Source: M269 sp964640795
GTDB taxonomy: Bacteria > Pseudomonadota > Gammaproteobacteria > Enterobacterales > Alteromonadaceae
Reading direction: 5' to 3'
Assembly: GCA_964640795.1 (NCBI GenBank)
Contig: CAZXIN010000006.1
Span: 62,001 to 126,000, forward strand
Length of the DNA stretch: 64,000 bases
A program made the position numbers and the translations under genes. The number at the start of each line of letters is the position of its first letter. The first letter of the stretch is position 1. Below, piece after piece: positions 45,197-54,304 of this stretch. Below the pieces are notes generated by a model. The model did not search any database and was not told the origin of the DNA. It worked only from the letters and a program-made list of their open reading frames with translations.

Positions 45197-46522
45197 ATGC
45201 AACTAAAACCTAAAAGCGCCTTTGGCCAAACTGTTTTACTCATAGGCGTTTTACTGCTGATAAATCAAGTCTTTTCCTATTTATCAGTGACGTATTATTT
45301 GGTTAAGCCAAACTACCAACAAATTAATACCTTGCTAGCCAATCATATAAAAGTTATTTTTTTAGATGAAGCAGACAACCTTGATCCTGAATTAAAAGAA
45401 CGGTTTTTCACCTCGACCGGTATTCGTATATACACTCAAACACAAGCAGAGCAACGCGGGTTGAATGAAGCAACTTATTATAGAAGCCAATCCATCCAAA
45501 TGTCTGAACAGCTAAATGGTGAAGCGCAGGTTCGGATATTGCCCGGTTCCCCTCCTATTTATTGGATTAACCCGCCTCAAGCTCCAGATCTATGGGTAAC
45601 TGTACCGATGAAAGGTGTCGGCGATCTGGATTATTCCCCATTAACCAATTACCTCATTGTGATTGGTATTCTCAGTGTCGCTGGTGGATGGATCTTTGTC
45701 AGGCGGCTTAATCGCCCATTACAAGCGCTACTTTATGCGGCACAAGAAGTGGGAAGGGGGAGTTTCCCCAAGCCTTTGAAAGAAGAAGGCACGAGTGAGC
45801 TTATCGAAGTGACCCAAGCATTCAATCAAATGTCTAAAGGTATAAAGCAACTTGAAGATGACAGAGCTTTGCTGACTGCGGGTATTTCACATGATTTAAG
45901 GACACCACTAACGCGTATCAGATTAGCCACTGAGATGATGCCAGAGGGGCAAGAATGGATCAGAGAAGGTATCATCAATGACATTGAAGATATGAATGAT
46001 ATTATCGATCAATTCATCAACTATGTGCGTCAGGATCATCAAGAGAAACCAGAGAAAATCTCCTTAAATGCTCTCATTGAGAACGCGGTGAAGGCACGCT
46101 CAATCGAAGAGCATCATCAGATCAGTTTGAACTTAGGGGATATTCCAGAGATTAGATTACGTAAGGTGGCTATCAAACGTGTACTTGATAACTTAATCGA
46201 AAATGCTTTTCGCTATGGTAGTGATAATATTGAAATTACTTCAGGCTACGACAAAAAGCACCGTAAACTCTATTTTATCGTGCGTGATTATGGCGCAGGT
46301 ATTCCAGAAGATCAGATAGACAGCTTATTTGAACCCTTTAAGCAAGGTGATAAAGCACGCGGAAGTCTCGGTTCAGGGCTTGGGTTAGCTATTATAAAAA
46401 GGGCTGTTGATATGCACTACGGTAGTATTACTTTGGAGAATATTCCCGATGGCGGCGGCTTACAGGCTATGGTTTGTCTACCAGAGAAAACAAAGCTGCT
46501 CACGCCTTTATCGGCAGCGTGA
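45197..46522 (+). CDS. envZ: Osmosensor histidine kinase EnvZ
   Basis: 441 residues. TM1 about 12-32, periplasmic loop about 40-145, TM2 about 150-168, HAMP about 169-221, H-box ISHDLRTPLTRIRLATEM with phospho-His232, then N-box (DNLIENAFRYG), G1 (VRDYGAGIPED) and G2 (GSGLGLAII). ompR-envZ operon. The final codons form one arm of a hairpin (46498-46524). Confidence 0.96.
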   Translation: MQLKPKSAFGQTVLLIGVLLLINQVFSYLSVTYYLVKPNYQQINTLLANHIKVIFLDEADNLDPELKERFFTSTGIRIYTQTQAEQRGLNEATYYRSQSIQMSEQLNGEAQVRILPGSPPIYWINPPQAPDLWVTVPMKGVGDLDYSPLTNYLIVIGILSVAGGWIFVRRLNRPLQALLYAAQEVGRGSFPKPLKEEGTSELIEVTQAFNQMSKGIKQLEDDRALLTAGISHDLRTPLTRIRLATEMMPEGQEWIREGIINDIEDMNDIIDQFINYVRQDHQEKPEKISLNALIENAVKARSIEEHHQISLNLGDIPEIRLRKVAIKRVLDNLIENAFRYGSDNIEITSGYDKKHRKLYFIVRDYGAGIPEDQIDSLFEPFKQGDKARGSLGSGLGLAIIKRAVDMHYGSITLENIPDGGGLQAMVCLPEKTKLLTPLSAA

Positions 46523-46524
46523 GC
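46498..46524. terminator. Hairpin at the envZ stop codon
   Basis: GCTCACGC (46498-46505) / GCGTGAGC (46517-46524), perfect 8-bp stem, 11-nt loop, covering the envZ TGA, between convergent envZ and hslO. No T-tract on either strand, so terminator function is uncertain. Confidence 0.45.
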
Positions 46525-46537
46525 AAAGCATAACTCA

Positions 46538-47416
46538 TCAATTTATGGTTGGAGTATTTTGTCCATAAGTGCCAGATTTGATAGCACGCACGTCAATCGC
46601 ATCGAATCGGTACTCCGCATGACAGTACTGGCAATTCATTTTTACATCCCCTTCATCAGCGACAATGCTTAAAAGTTCTTCTTCATCAATGCCAGACAAG
46701 GCTGCTGCACTGCGCTCTTTACTGCAACTGCACTCGAATACCACGGCTTGAGGTGTAAATAACTCGACTTTTTCCTGATGATATAAGCGAAAGAGCATAT
46801 CTTGCGCTTCCAATCGCATCGCTTCTTCTGTGTTCATGGTTTCAGTCAAATACGCAAGGTGTTCAAATGACGCTTTGTCAGACTCATCTCCAGGCAATGC
46901 TTGCACTAACATACCCCAAGCGAAGGGAGCTTCAGCATCAAGATTTGTATTCAATAAAATGCGCGTTGGCAATTGCTCTGACTGTGCAAAATAATCCTCA
47001 ACACAAGCTGCTAAGGTTGGTTTTTCGAGCTTGACTATACCCTGATAGCGTTCTCCCTTATCAGGTGTAATCGTGATGATGAGAATACCATTCTGGCACA
47101 TTGATAAGAAATTGCCGAATGCACCTTCTTCTTGCCATCTTGCAACCCCTCGAAGCTTCTGATCGTGTGTGCCATTGATTACGGCGTAATTTACTGGACC
47201 GTCACTCTGGAGCTGTAAGCTAACATCACCTTCAAATTTCAGTGTTGCTGTTAACAAGCAAGTAGCTGCCATTAGTTCACCAAGCAGTGCTTGCACTTCT
47301 TTTGGGTAATCCTGCGCCGCTAATACGGCCTTATAGCTTTGTTGTAAGCGCACCATTTCGCCACGAACTTGAGCATCTGAAAAAAGGTAACGATGGAGTT
47401 GATCAAAATCTAACAT
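46538..47416 (-). CDS. hslO: Redox-regulated chaperone Hsp33
   Basis: 292 residues. The C-terminal redox switch is present as CSC (FECSCSKERS) and CQYC (MNCQYCHAEYRF), four zinc cysteines that form disulfides on oxidative unfolding. N-terminal core has TATLKFEGDVSLQLQSDGPV and GMLVQALPG. Holdase under oxidative stress. In E. coli hslR directly precedes hslO; here they are separated by 1.7 kb of accessory sequence. Confidence 0.97.
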   Translation of the reverse strand: MLDFDQLHRYLFSDAQVRGEMVRLQQSYKAVLAAQDYPKEVQALLGELMAATCLLTATLKFEGDVSLQLQSDGPVNYAVINGTHDQKLRGVARWQEEGAFGNFLSMCQNGILIITITPDKGERYQGIVKLEKPTLAACVEDYFAQSEQLPTRILLNTNLDAEAPFAWGMLVQALPGDESDKASFEHLAYLTETMNTEEAMRLEAQDMLFRLYHQEKVELFTPQAVVFECSCSKERSAAALSGIDEEELLSIVADEGDVKMNCQYCHAEYRFDAIDVRAIKSGTYGQNTPTIN

Positions 47417-48258
47417 GTACTAGAGCCTGTTTATCTTTGCTGAGCAGATCTGTTCTGAATAAGGCAGATGTCTTTTATGTTGTGTCTGCAAACAGCACTT
47501 AATTTGTCATTTATACCGCATGATAATCTATTCATTTAGATGACTAAACTGCTAAATAACCTTGTATTTGCATAAGTGGAGTTATTCAGTGCATCTATTT
47601 TAACACCGATGGGCGTTATGCTTGCTGATTTATTGATTTCTCTTCGGATATGGCACCGTTCCAGACACATATGCCTTTAGCTGCTCCAATCTCAGTAGAT
47701 AATCCAACCATCTCTATTGTTGATGCAATCCAGCTGATAATTTGGGGAGCATCGAAGGTGCTTTTTGATCTCACTGTTGTATGTTTTTTGTCTTTAATAC
47801 GACAATATATTTAATAATGTTGTAATAATTTTTAAAAATATTTTGTAACACAAAGTGGTTTTTTTATCTATTATCTTTAGATTTCTGAGCATCCTTTGTT
47901 TTATTTTTGTTGTATAAAGTGTTTCTATTAAAAGACTATAATTAAATTGTTTGTGTAAAATAACTGTCGCAGTTGGCTTTTCTCATTTTAAATTCAAATT
48001 AATTATTTAAAATCAATGGTGTAGTTAATTCTCTCTCACTCTCTACTCAGTTTCACAATAGTGTAAGTAAATGTTAAGTTCTATTTTTTATACGAAGGGT
48101 TTAGTACGAAAGTTATTTACATAATGTGATCTTTGTTATTTAATTTGATTCGGTTGCTTGGTTGTTTTTATATTTATTGATCGCTTATTTGGTGATTATT
48201 TTTTAAGTATTTAAGGAGTGGCTACTTATTATGAATGTAAAATATTTGGAGAATTAAA
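47417..48258. other. 842-bp AT-rich accessory spacer
   Basis: No conserved gene was seen. A weak 54-codon frame (47650-47814, plus) begins MAPFQTHMPLAAP and ends in a hydrophobic stretch VLFDLTVVCFLSLIRQYI, without an SD. From about 47800 the sequence becomes markedly AT-rich, with long T and A runs, until the small secreted-protein gene at 48259. It looks like acquired DNA inserted between hslO and hslR. Confidence 0.5.
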
Positions 48259-48606
48259 ATGAAACTTAAATATGTATTAGCAAGTGTTGTTTGTGTAATG
48301 ATGTCTACATCTGCATTGGCTGCATCGGCGGTATCAGCAAAAATCATTTCAATCGAACACGATGTAACAGGTGATAATCTACTGATTAAATTAAATAAAA
48401 ATGCCAGTGGCGCCTCAAGCTGTGTGACTGACGATCATCAGTGGGCTGTTTTCTTTCGAAGCACCGCAAGTGAGAAAGTCCAATTAAGAGCAGACTTAAT
48501 TCAATTTGCATTTGCAAATAACAAGACGGTTGATTTTTTCGGCGGTCCAGGTTGCTCTTCAGGTTCATCTAGTCAAGTGCTAGAGAGAATGATTATTAGG
48601 AATTAA
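48259..48606 (+). CDS. Small secreted protein, unknown
   Basis: 115 residues. A clear Sec signal peptide (VLASVVCVMMSTSALA, cleavage near residue 22) and a mature domain of about 93 residues that appears beta-rich, with two mature cysteines (in SSCVTDD and GPGCSSG) that could form one disulfide. GGAG lies about 10 nt before the ATG. No family is recognised. AT-rich upstream DNA suggests horizontal origin. It neighbours the type II secretion operon, so export by that system is possible but unsupported. Confidence 0.72.
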   Translation: MKLKYVLASVVCVMMSTSALAASAVSAKIISIEHDVTGDNLLIKLNKNASGASSCVTDDHQWAVFFRSTASEKVQLRADLIQFAFANNKTVDFFGGPGCSSGSSSQVLERMIIRN

Positions 48607-48855
48607 TTGTAATTCCCTAAAGATTAGTCATGAAAAAGGGTAATCAATGGGAGCACCCATTAACTAAGTGGAATCAATAGCGTGAACATTCTTGGAGCGT
48701 CTATTGAGCATGAGTGAATTTGCTAAAGGTTTCTCGATTATTCATTTATGTATTCGTTTTCTTGCTGGTTTGGTATTACCCATTTAGTTTTAGGCTTAGC
48801 ATTTAGCAGCTAAGCCTAACAATGCCAACCATAGCTGTCAGTAAGATAGTGATCC

Positions 48856-49020
48856 GGCTCTGATGCTGTCTCAATAACAAACATGGTACAAAGGACTCGC
48901 CATAAAGGCTTCTTTGTTATGTGCTTTTGACTTACATCTATAGGTCAACAATTACGTGTCGCAATCAAAAAGATTTTACTTAGAACAAACTCTATACAGC
49001 AAAGATCAGCACATTCTGAA
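48856..49020 (+). repeat. 165-bp dispersed repeat, copy B
   Basis: Plus-strand copy of the element whose other copy is on the minus strand at 39443-39607. Starts GGCTCTGATG and contains TCAATAACAAAC, CTTTTGACTTA, GCAATCAAAAAG and ACAGCAAAGA. It lies in the 541-bp gap (48607-49147) between the small secreted protein and hslR, where no coding region was seen. Confidence 0.75.
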
Positions 49021-49147
49021 ATGGTTTCGCATGCAGATGACTTTTTCTCTCACTTGCATGAGTACAAAAACAATGCACTATAGAATCGCATGATAAAGAT
49101 AAGTCGTCTGCACAAACTCTTATCATTTTTGCTTTCCCGCAAGAGGC

Positions 49148-49552
49148 TCACTGTTGTTTAAATCGAATAATTGAGCGGCGTTGTTTTTTGTCTGGACGGC
49201 CGTCGGGCTTGGGACTATGAAAAGCTGCTAGCTTTCTTGCTTCTTTGTTTTTTTCACGCTGTTCAATGCTTTCCTGCGTTTCTTCATATAGCGTTTGTGC
49301 AAGCGTGGCATTTTTTCTTGTGCCGGATAATTCCCTTACCGCAACGTACTTTACGTCAAAACCGGCAGGAATAGTGACAATTGCATTCACTTCAACTTGC
49401 TTACTGGGTTTGCTACGTTGCCCATTATATTGTACCTTGCCTCCCTGAACCATTTCACGAGCTATAGCTCGGGTCTTGAAAAAACGGGCAGCCCAGAGCC
49501 ATTTGTCTAATCTAACGGCATTATTTGGAGGATTGGAGTTGCTATTATTCAT
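49148..49552 (-). CDS. hslR: Heat-shock protein 15, S4-domain RNA-binding protein
   Basis: 134 residues, matching Hsp15 (about 133). S4 domain at about 12-60 (VRLDKWLWAARFFKTRAIAR ... GGKVQYNGQ), basic C-terminal tail (KKQRRSIIRF). Binds stalled 50S subunits carrying nascent chains and helps recycle them. Divergent from gspC. Confidence 0.95.
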   Translation of the reverse strand: MNNSNSNPPNNAVRLDKWLWAARFFKTRAIAREMVQGGKVQYNGQRSKPSKQVEVNAIVTIPAGFDVKYVAVRELSGTRKNATLAQTLYEETQESIEQREKNKEARKLAAFHSPKPDGRPDKKQRRSIIRFKQQ

Positions 49553-49571
49553 GGTTTGTTAAGGGAATTGA

Positions 49572-49601
49572 TTGTAGGTTGTAATGAAGTTTTCATATAA
49601 T
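49572..49601 (+). promoter_or_regulatory. Candidate promoter of the gsp operon
   Basis: Perfect -10 TATAAT at 49596-49601 with a weak -35 TTGTAG at 49572-49577 (18-nt spacer), 71 nt before the gspC ATG and downstream of the hslR start on the other strand. Confidence 0.5.
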
Positions 49602-49672
49602 CCTGCTAGGTTTGCGGGCTATCTTTTTATTACTCGCTTTTATTCGCTTCTTCTGCAAGAACTTGGAACCAA

Positions 49673-50638
49673 ATGACGCTGGGCAATTATAACTTAAATA
49701 CGTTTTGGCTGCATATTAGTCGGTATCAAAATCAGATCAATTTATTGATCGTGGTTATACTGTCGTTATATTTGTTGGCCTTCGCTGCAGAGCTAACATG
49801 GCGACTGCTCCCTACGCCTGAAAGCAATACACAAGTTACATCAGCTGCTAACACGGCAAGGTCGAATAAAAACACTAGCAATTCTTCACGGGTTAATATT
49901 CAACGGCTGAGTGCATTAAAGTTATTTGGTGATCCTATTTCACAAGCAAACGCTCCTGTTGTCGAAGCTATTATTGAAGATGCCCCTGAAACTAACCTGA
50001 ACTTAACACTAACAGGTGTTGTCACAAGTTCTACTGTAGATGGTAGTGCGGCAATTATCGAGAATCAGGGTAGTCAAAATACCTACGGTATAGGTGATAA
50101 AATAGACGGCACCAATGCCACGATTAAAGAAGTTCGAATGGATCGTTTGATTATTAAGAATGGTCCCAAACATGAAACGCTTATGCTAGAAGGGATCGAC
50201 TTCAGCCAAAACTCACAGGTTTCTCAGCCTGCAAGAGTTAGAAATAGCGCGATACAACAAGCAGACAACAATAGCCCTCAACGCCTTACACCATCCCGTA
50301 AGCTATCAGATGATGCGTTGGAATTGACTCAAAATTTGAAGAATAGTCCATCGAACTTCACACAATTTATTTCCATTGCCCCGGTTCGCAATGGCCAAGG
50401 GTTGAAAGGCTATAGGGTTAGCCCCGGTAAGAAGCCTGAATTATTTAATGCTGCAGGTCTACAACCTGGTGATATTTTAGTTGATATTAACGGTTTAGAT
50501 CTGACTGATCCTAGGCAATCAATACAAGCATTGACCGCCTTACGCGAATCTGAAGCGTTACAAATGACTGTTGAACGTGAAGGACAACTTGAATCAATAT
50601 TCTTGGAACTCCCTTCAGCAGAAGAGACCGAATTATGA
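49673..50638 (+). CDS. gspC: Type II secretion protein GspC
   Basis: 321 residues. Inner-membrane TM at about 22-40 (INLLIVVILSLYLLAFA), HR domain about 95-180 (NLNLTLTGVVTSSTVDGSAA, YGIGDKIDGTNATIKEV), and a C-terminal PDZ about 225-310 (GLQPGDILVDINGLDLTD). It links the inner-membrane platform to the GspD secretin and recognises substrates. First gene of gspC-N; its TGA overlaps a possible upstream start of gspD. Confidence 0.96.
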   Translation: MTLGNYNLNTFWLHISRYQNQINLLIVVILSLYLLAFAAELTWRLLPTPESNTQVTSAANTARSNKNTSNSSRVNIQRLSALKLFGDPISQANAPVVEAIIEDAPETNLNLTLTGVVTSSTVDGSAAIIENQGSQNTYGIGDKIDGTNATIKEVRMDRLIIKNGPKHETLMLEGIDFSQNSQVSQPARVRNSAIQQADNNSPQRLTPSRKLSDDALELTQNLKNSPSNFTQFISIAPVRNGQGLKGYRVSPGKKPELFNAAGLQPGDILVDINGLDLTDPRQSIQALTALRESEALQMTVEREGQLESIFLELPSAEETEL

Positions 50639-50655
50639 TAACAAAGGATACAAAC

Positions 50656-52740
50656 ATGAGGCTAATAAGCCGCCGCTTTATTGGGGCCGTGTTAATAACA
50701 TTGACCACAAGCTTTTGGAGCATAGGCATTTCACTTTCTGCAGCTGAGTTCTCTCCTCAATTCAAGGGAACTGATATAGAAGAAGTGATCAATATTGTTG
50801 CCAAGAACCTCCAACGAAATATCATTGTTGACCCTAATGTAAGAGGTAAAGTGAACTTCAGAAGCTACGATCTGCTGAATGAAGAACAGTACTATCAGGT
50901 TTTCCTAAACATCCTACAAGTTTATGGTTTTGCTGTTGTAGAGATGCCGAATAATGTCCTTAAAGTTGTCCGTGACAAAGATGCTAAAAATTCAAACATC
51001 CCAGTAGTCGATGGCGCATTGTTTAATGGCGACGAGATGATTACCCGAGTTGTACCTGTATTCAACGTCTCGGTTAGGGAGCTTGCTCCTATATTACGCC
51101 AACTTAATGATGTGGCAGGCGGTGGTAATGTTGTCGCAAATGATCCATCAAATACGCTACTTATTACAGGTAGAGCTGCTGTAGTGAATCGCTTAGTCGA
51201 AATTATCGACAGAATAGACCAAGCAGGCGACCAAGAAGTTGAGATCATCAAGCTGCAGTTTGCAGCGGCATCAGAGATGGTTCGTATTATTGATAGCATC
51301 AACAAGTCTCAAAAAGGAAACCAAGGCCCTGCGAACCTTGAACCTCGTGTTGTCGCCGATGACAGAACGAATAGCGTTATTATTAGTGGCGACGTTAAAG
51401 CGAGAGAGCGTATCGCTAGGCTTGTTAACCGCCTAGATTTGGAGCTAAAGAGTAGCGGCAATACACGCGTTTATTACATTAAGTATGCAAAAGCAGAAGA
51501 TATTGTTGGGGTTTTACAAGGCGTTAGTGACAGTATTCAAGCAGAAGAAGCTGCTCCAGCAGCTGGCGGGGCGGCAAGGCGCTCAAGTCGAGGGGCTAAT
51601 GATGTTTCTATTAACTCTCACGAAGAAACAAACGCACTGGTTATTACCGCGCCACCTGACATGATGCGTTCATTGGAAGAAGTGATACGTAAGCTCGATA
51701 TTCCAAGAGCTCAAGTACAAGTTGAAGCAATGATTGTTGAGATCTTTGAAGGAGACGGTACAACACTCGGTGTTCAATTTGCGACAGAAAAAGGCGGCGG
51801 TACACAGTTTACCAATGCTGGCATTCCTATTGGTGCTTTAGGTGTGGCCATTGAGCAAGCCCAAGACGAAATAATTCTAGATAATGTCATCGGTACTGAA
51901 AATGCCACGGTAACTCAAACAGAGCGAACAGAGCAGGGCGATTTTACGGCACTGGCGAATTTGTTGGGTAGTGCAAATGGATTCATCAGTGGTGTTGCTA
52001 ATGATGACTGGGGGGTTATTGTTCAAGCTGTCAGTAATGATACCAATGCCAATGTCTTATCGACGCCTTTTATTACTACCATGGATAATACAGAAGCCTT
52101 CTTCATTGTTGGTCAAGAAGTACCCATTATTACTGGGTCAGTAGCTGGCAATAACAACACTAACCCCTTCCAAACGGTTGAACGTCAAGAAGTTGGTATC
52201 AGGCTCCTTGTGACGCCGCAAATTAATGAAGGGACTGGCGTCTTACTTAATATCGAGCAAGAGGTTTCAAGTGTTAGTGGTGCAACAGCTGTCGATATTT
52301 CTATTAATACACGGGAGATTAGAACCTCAGTATTTGTTGAAGATGGTGGCACGGTTGTGTTGGGTGGTTTGATTGATGAAGATGTACAAGAAAGTGTCTC
52401 TAAGGTTCCTATTTTAGGAGACATCCCTTTCTTAGGTAAATTATTCCGTTCAACGTCGACAACAAGAAATAAACGTAATTTGATGGTGTTCTTGCGTCCA
52501 ACTATTATCCGTGATGGTGCAACGCTTAACCGTATCAGCCATTCGAAATATAACTTTATCCGTGCGCAGCAGTTAGAAAAAGAAGAGAAAGGTGTGCCAC
52601 TCATGCCTAGTTTGTCAACGCCAACATTACCAAACTGGGATGATGCAGAAACGGCGCCCCCGACAGTTGAAGAGTATTTGGAGAAGAAAGAAGAAGATAG
52701 AAAACGGGGCAAAAAAAGAAAGAAGGACACTAGGAACTAA
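50656..52740 (+). CDS. gspD: Type II secretion secretin GspD
   Basis: About 694 residues. Signal peptide (GAVLITLTTSFWSIGISLSA), N0-N3 domains (about 30-380: FKGTDIEEVINIVAKNLQRN, NTLLITGRAAVVNRLVEIID), the secretin domain (VEAMIVEIFEGDGTTLGVQF, VPILGDIPFLGKLFRS) and a C-terminal S region. Forms the 15-mer outer-membrane channel. Start preferred at ATG 50656 with AAAGGA 7 nt upstream; an in-frame ATG at 50635 overlaps the gspC stop. Confidence 0.96.
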   Translation: MRLISRRFIGAVLITLTTSFWSIGISLSAAEFSPQFKGTDIEEVINIVAKNLQRNIIVDPNVRGKVNFRSYDLLNEEQYYQVFLNILQVYGFAVVEMPNNVLKVVRDKDAKNSNIPVVDGALFNGDEMITRVVPVFNVSVRELAPILRQLNDVAGGGNVVANDPSNTLLITGRAAVVNRLVEIIDRIDQAGDQEVEIIKLQFAAASEMVRIIDSINKSQKGNQGPANLEPRVVADDRTNSVIISGDVKARERIARLVNRLDLELKSSGNTRVYYIKYAKAEDIVGVLQGVSDSIQAEEAAPAAGGAARRSSRGANDVSINSHEETNALVITAPPDMMRSLEEVIRKLDIPRAQVQVEAMIVEIFEGDGTTLGVQFATEKGGGTQFTNAGIPIGALGVAIEQAQDEIILDNVIGTENATVTQTERTEQGDFTALANLLGSANGFISGVANDDWGVIVQAVSNDTNANVLSTPFITTMDNTEAFFIVGQEVPIITGSVAGNNNTNPFQTVERQEVGIRLLVTPQINEGTGVLLNIEQEVSSVSGATAVDISINTREIRTSVFVEDGGTVVLGGLIDEDVQESVSKVPILGDIPFLGKLFRSTSTTRNKRNLMVFLRPTIIRDGATLNRISHSKYNFIRAQQLEKEEKGVPLMPSLSTPTLPNWDDAETAPPTVEEYLEKKEEDRKRGKKRKKDTRN

Positions 52741-54302
52741 TGGCGGCATTAGAGACTAACGAAACGCTTGAACAGGATGAACAACAAGCGCTTGAATCAG
52801 AAGAAGCAACTTCAGAAGCAGAAGAGCTAGGTTACAAACAACTGAGTTTTAGCTTTGCTAAACGCCATCATGTTATTTTGGAGCATGCTGATACACCGGT
52901 GACTTTGTATCATACTTCTGAAACGCCTTTTCATGTCTTTGCCGAAGTTAGGCGCTTTTTAGGCCAGCCGTTTAAGCCCGCGTTGATCGAAATTGACAAG
53001 TTTGAAAGTCTATTAACCAATGCCTTCCAGCGCGACTCATCTGCGGCAAAGCAGTTGATGGAAGATATCGGTAATGAAAGTGATTTGTTTGCTCTAGCTG
53101 AAGAGTTGCCCGAAACCGAAGACTTGCTCGAAAATGAAGATGATGCGCCTATTATTAAGCTCATCAATGCAATGTTGGGTGAAGCGATAAAAGAAGGTGC
53201 GTCAGATATCCATGTTGAGACTTTTGAAACTCAACTTGTCGTGCGCTTCCGTGTTGATGGTGTTTTGAGAGAAATTCTGCGCCCTCATCGTAAAATGGCG
53301 TCAATGCTAGTTTCTCGTATTAAAGTTATGGCCAAACTAGATATTGCCGAGAAGCGTGTACCGCAAGACGGCCGTATTACTTTGCGTATAGCCGGTCGAG
53401 CAGTAGACGTTCGGGTGAGTACAATGCCATCCAGTCATGGTGAACGTGTTGTACTGCGTCTTTTAGATAAGAACAGTGTTCGGCTTGATCTTGAAGACTT
53501 GGGTATGACCCTAGACAATCGAACTAACTTCTCAGACCTTATTCGCAAACCGCATGGCATTATTCTGGTGACTGGTCCTACGGGGTCAGGTAAAAGTACA
53601 ACGCTTTATGCCGGCTTATCAGAAATCAATTCCAAAGATCGCAATATCCTAACAGTAGAAGATCCGATTGAATTTGATTTAAACGGTATTGGTCAAACAC
53701 AAGTTAACCCTCGCGTTGATATGACTTTCGCCCGCGGCTTGCGTGCAATCCTCAGGCAAGACCCTGATGTCGTTATGATTGGTGAGATACGAGATCTCGA
53801 AACCGCACAAATCGCTGTTCAAGCCAGTTTAACGGGTCACTTAGTGTTATCCACATTACACACGAATACGGCGTCAGGCGCTATTACTCGACTGGAAGAT
53901 ATGGGTATTGAGCCATTCTTACTATCATCGAGCTTACTCGCTGTATTGTCCCAAAGGCTCGTGAGAACATTATGTCCAGACTGCAAGAAGCCGCATGAGC
54001 CGTCAGAACATGAATGCGGTATTTTAGGTATCCCGGCTGCTGAGGCTAGTCGCAATATGATCTTTAGACCCTCGGGTTGCGCGGCATGTAACCATACAGG
54101 CTACCGTGGAAGAACCGGTATCCATGAATTGCTTATTGTCGATGAGCCAGTGCGAGATCTCATTCATGCAGGTCGCGGTGAACAAGCAATTGAAAGACAC
54201 ATCAGAGGCGAAACGTTAAGTATTCGTGAAGACGGTTGTCAGCGTGTATTGAAAGGCGAAACGGCGCTTGAAGAAGTGTTACGTGTGACTAGGGAAGAAT
54301 AA
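52740..54302 (+). CDS. gspE: Type II secretion ATPase GspE
   Basis: 520 residues. Walker A GPTGSGKST (279-287), Asp box and Walker B (ILTVEDPIEFD, RAILRQDPDVVMIGEIRD), and a tetracysteine zinc module CPDC ... CAAC near the C-terminus. The N-terminus is acidic and longer than in some homologues. Powers pseudopilus assembly at the cytoplasmic face. The TAA of gspD and ATG of gspE share one base. Confidence 0.97.
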   Translation: MAALETNETLEQDEQQALESEEATSEAEELGYKQLSFSFAKRHHVILEHADTPVTLYHTSETPFHVFAEVRRFLGQPFKPALIEIDKFESLLTNAFQRDSSAAKQLMEDIGNESDLFALAEELPETEDLLENEDDAPIIKLINAMLGEAIKEGASDIHVETFETQLVVRFRVDGVLREILRPHRKMASMLVSRIKVMAKLDIAEKRVPQDGRITLRIAGRAVDVRVSTMPSSHGERVVLRLLDKNSVRLDLEDLGMTLDNRTNFSDLIRKPHGIILVTGPTGSGKSTTLYAGLSEINSKDRNILTVEDPIEFDLNGIGQTQVNPRVDMTFARGLRAILRQDPDVVMIGEIRDLETAQIAVQASLTGHLVLSTLHTNTASGAITRLEDMGIEPFLLSSSLLAVLSQRLVRTLCPDCKKPHEPSEHECGILGIPAAEASRNMIFRPSGCAACNHTGYRGRTGIHELLIVDEPVRDLIHAGRGEQAIERHIRGETLSIREDGCQRVLKGETALEEVLRVTREE

Positions 54303-54304
54303 CG

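Noticed and set aside
47650..47814. 54-codon frame with hydrophobic C-terminus
   Set aside because: No SD and no homology recognised; mentioned in the spacer entry only.
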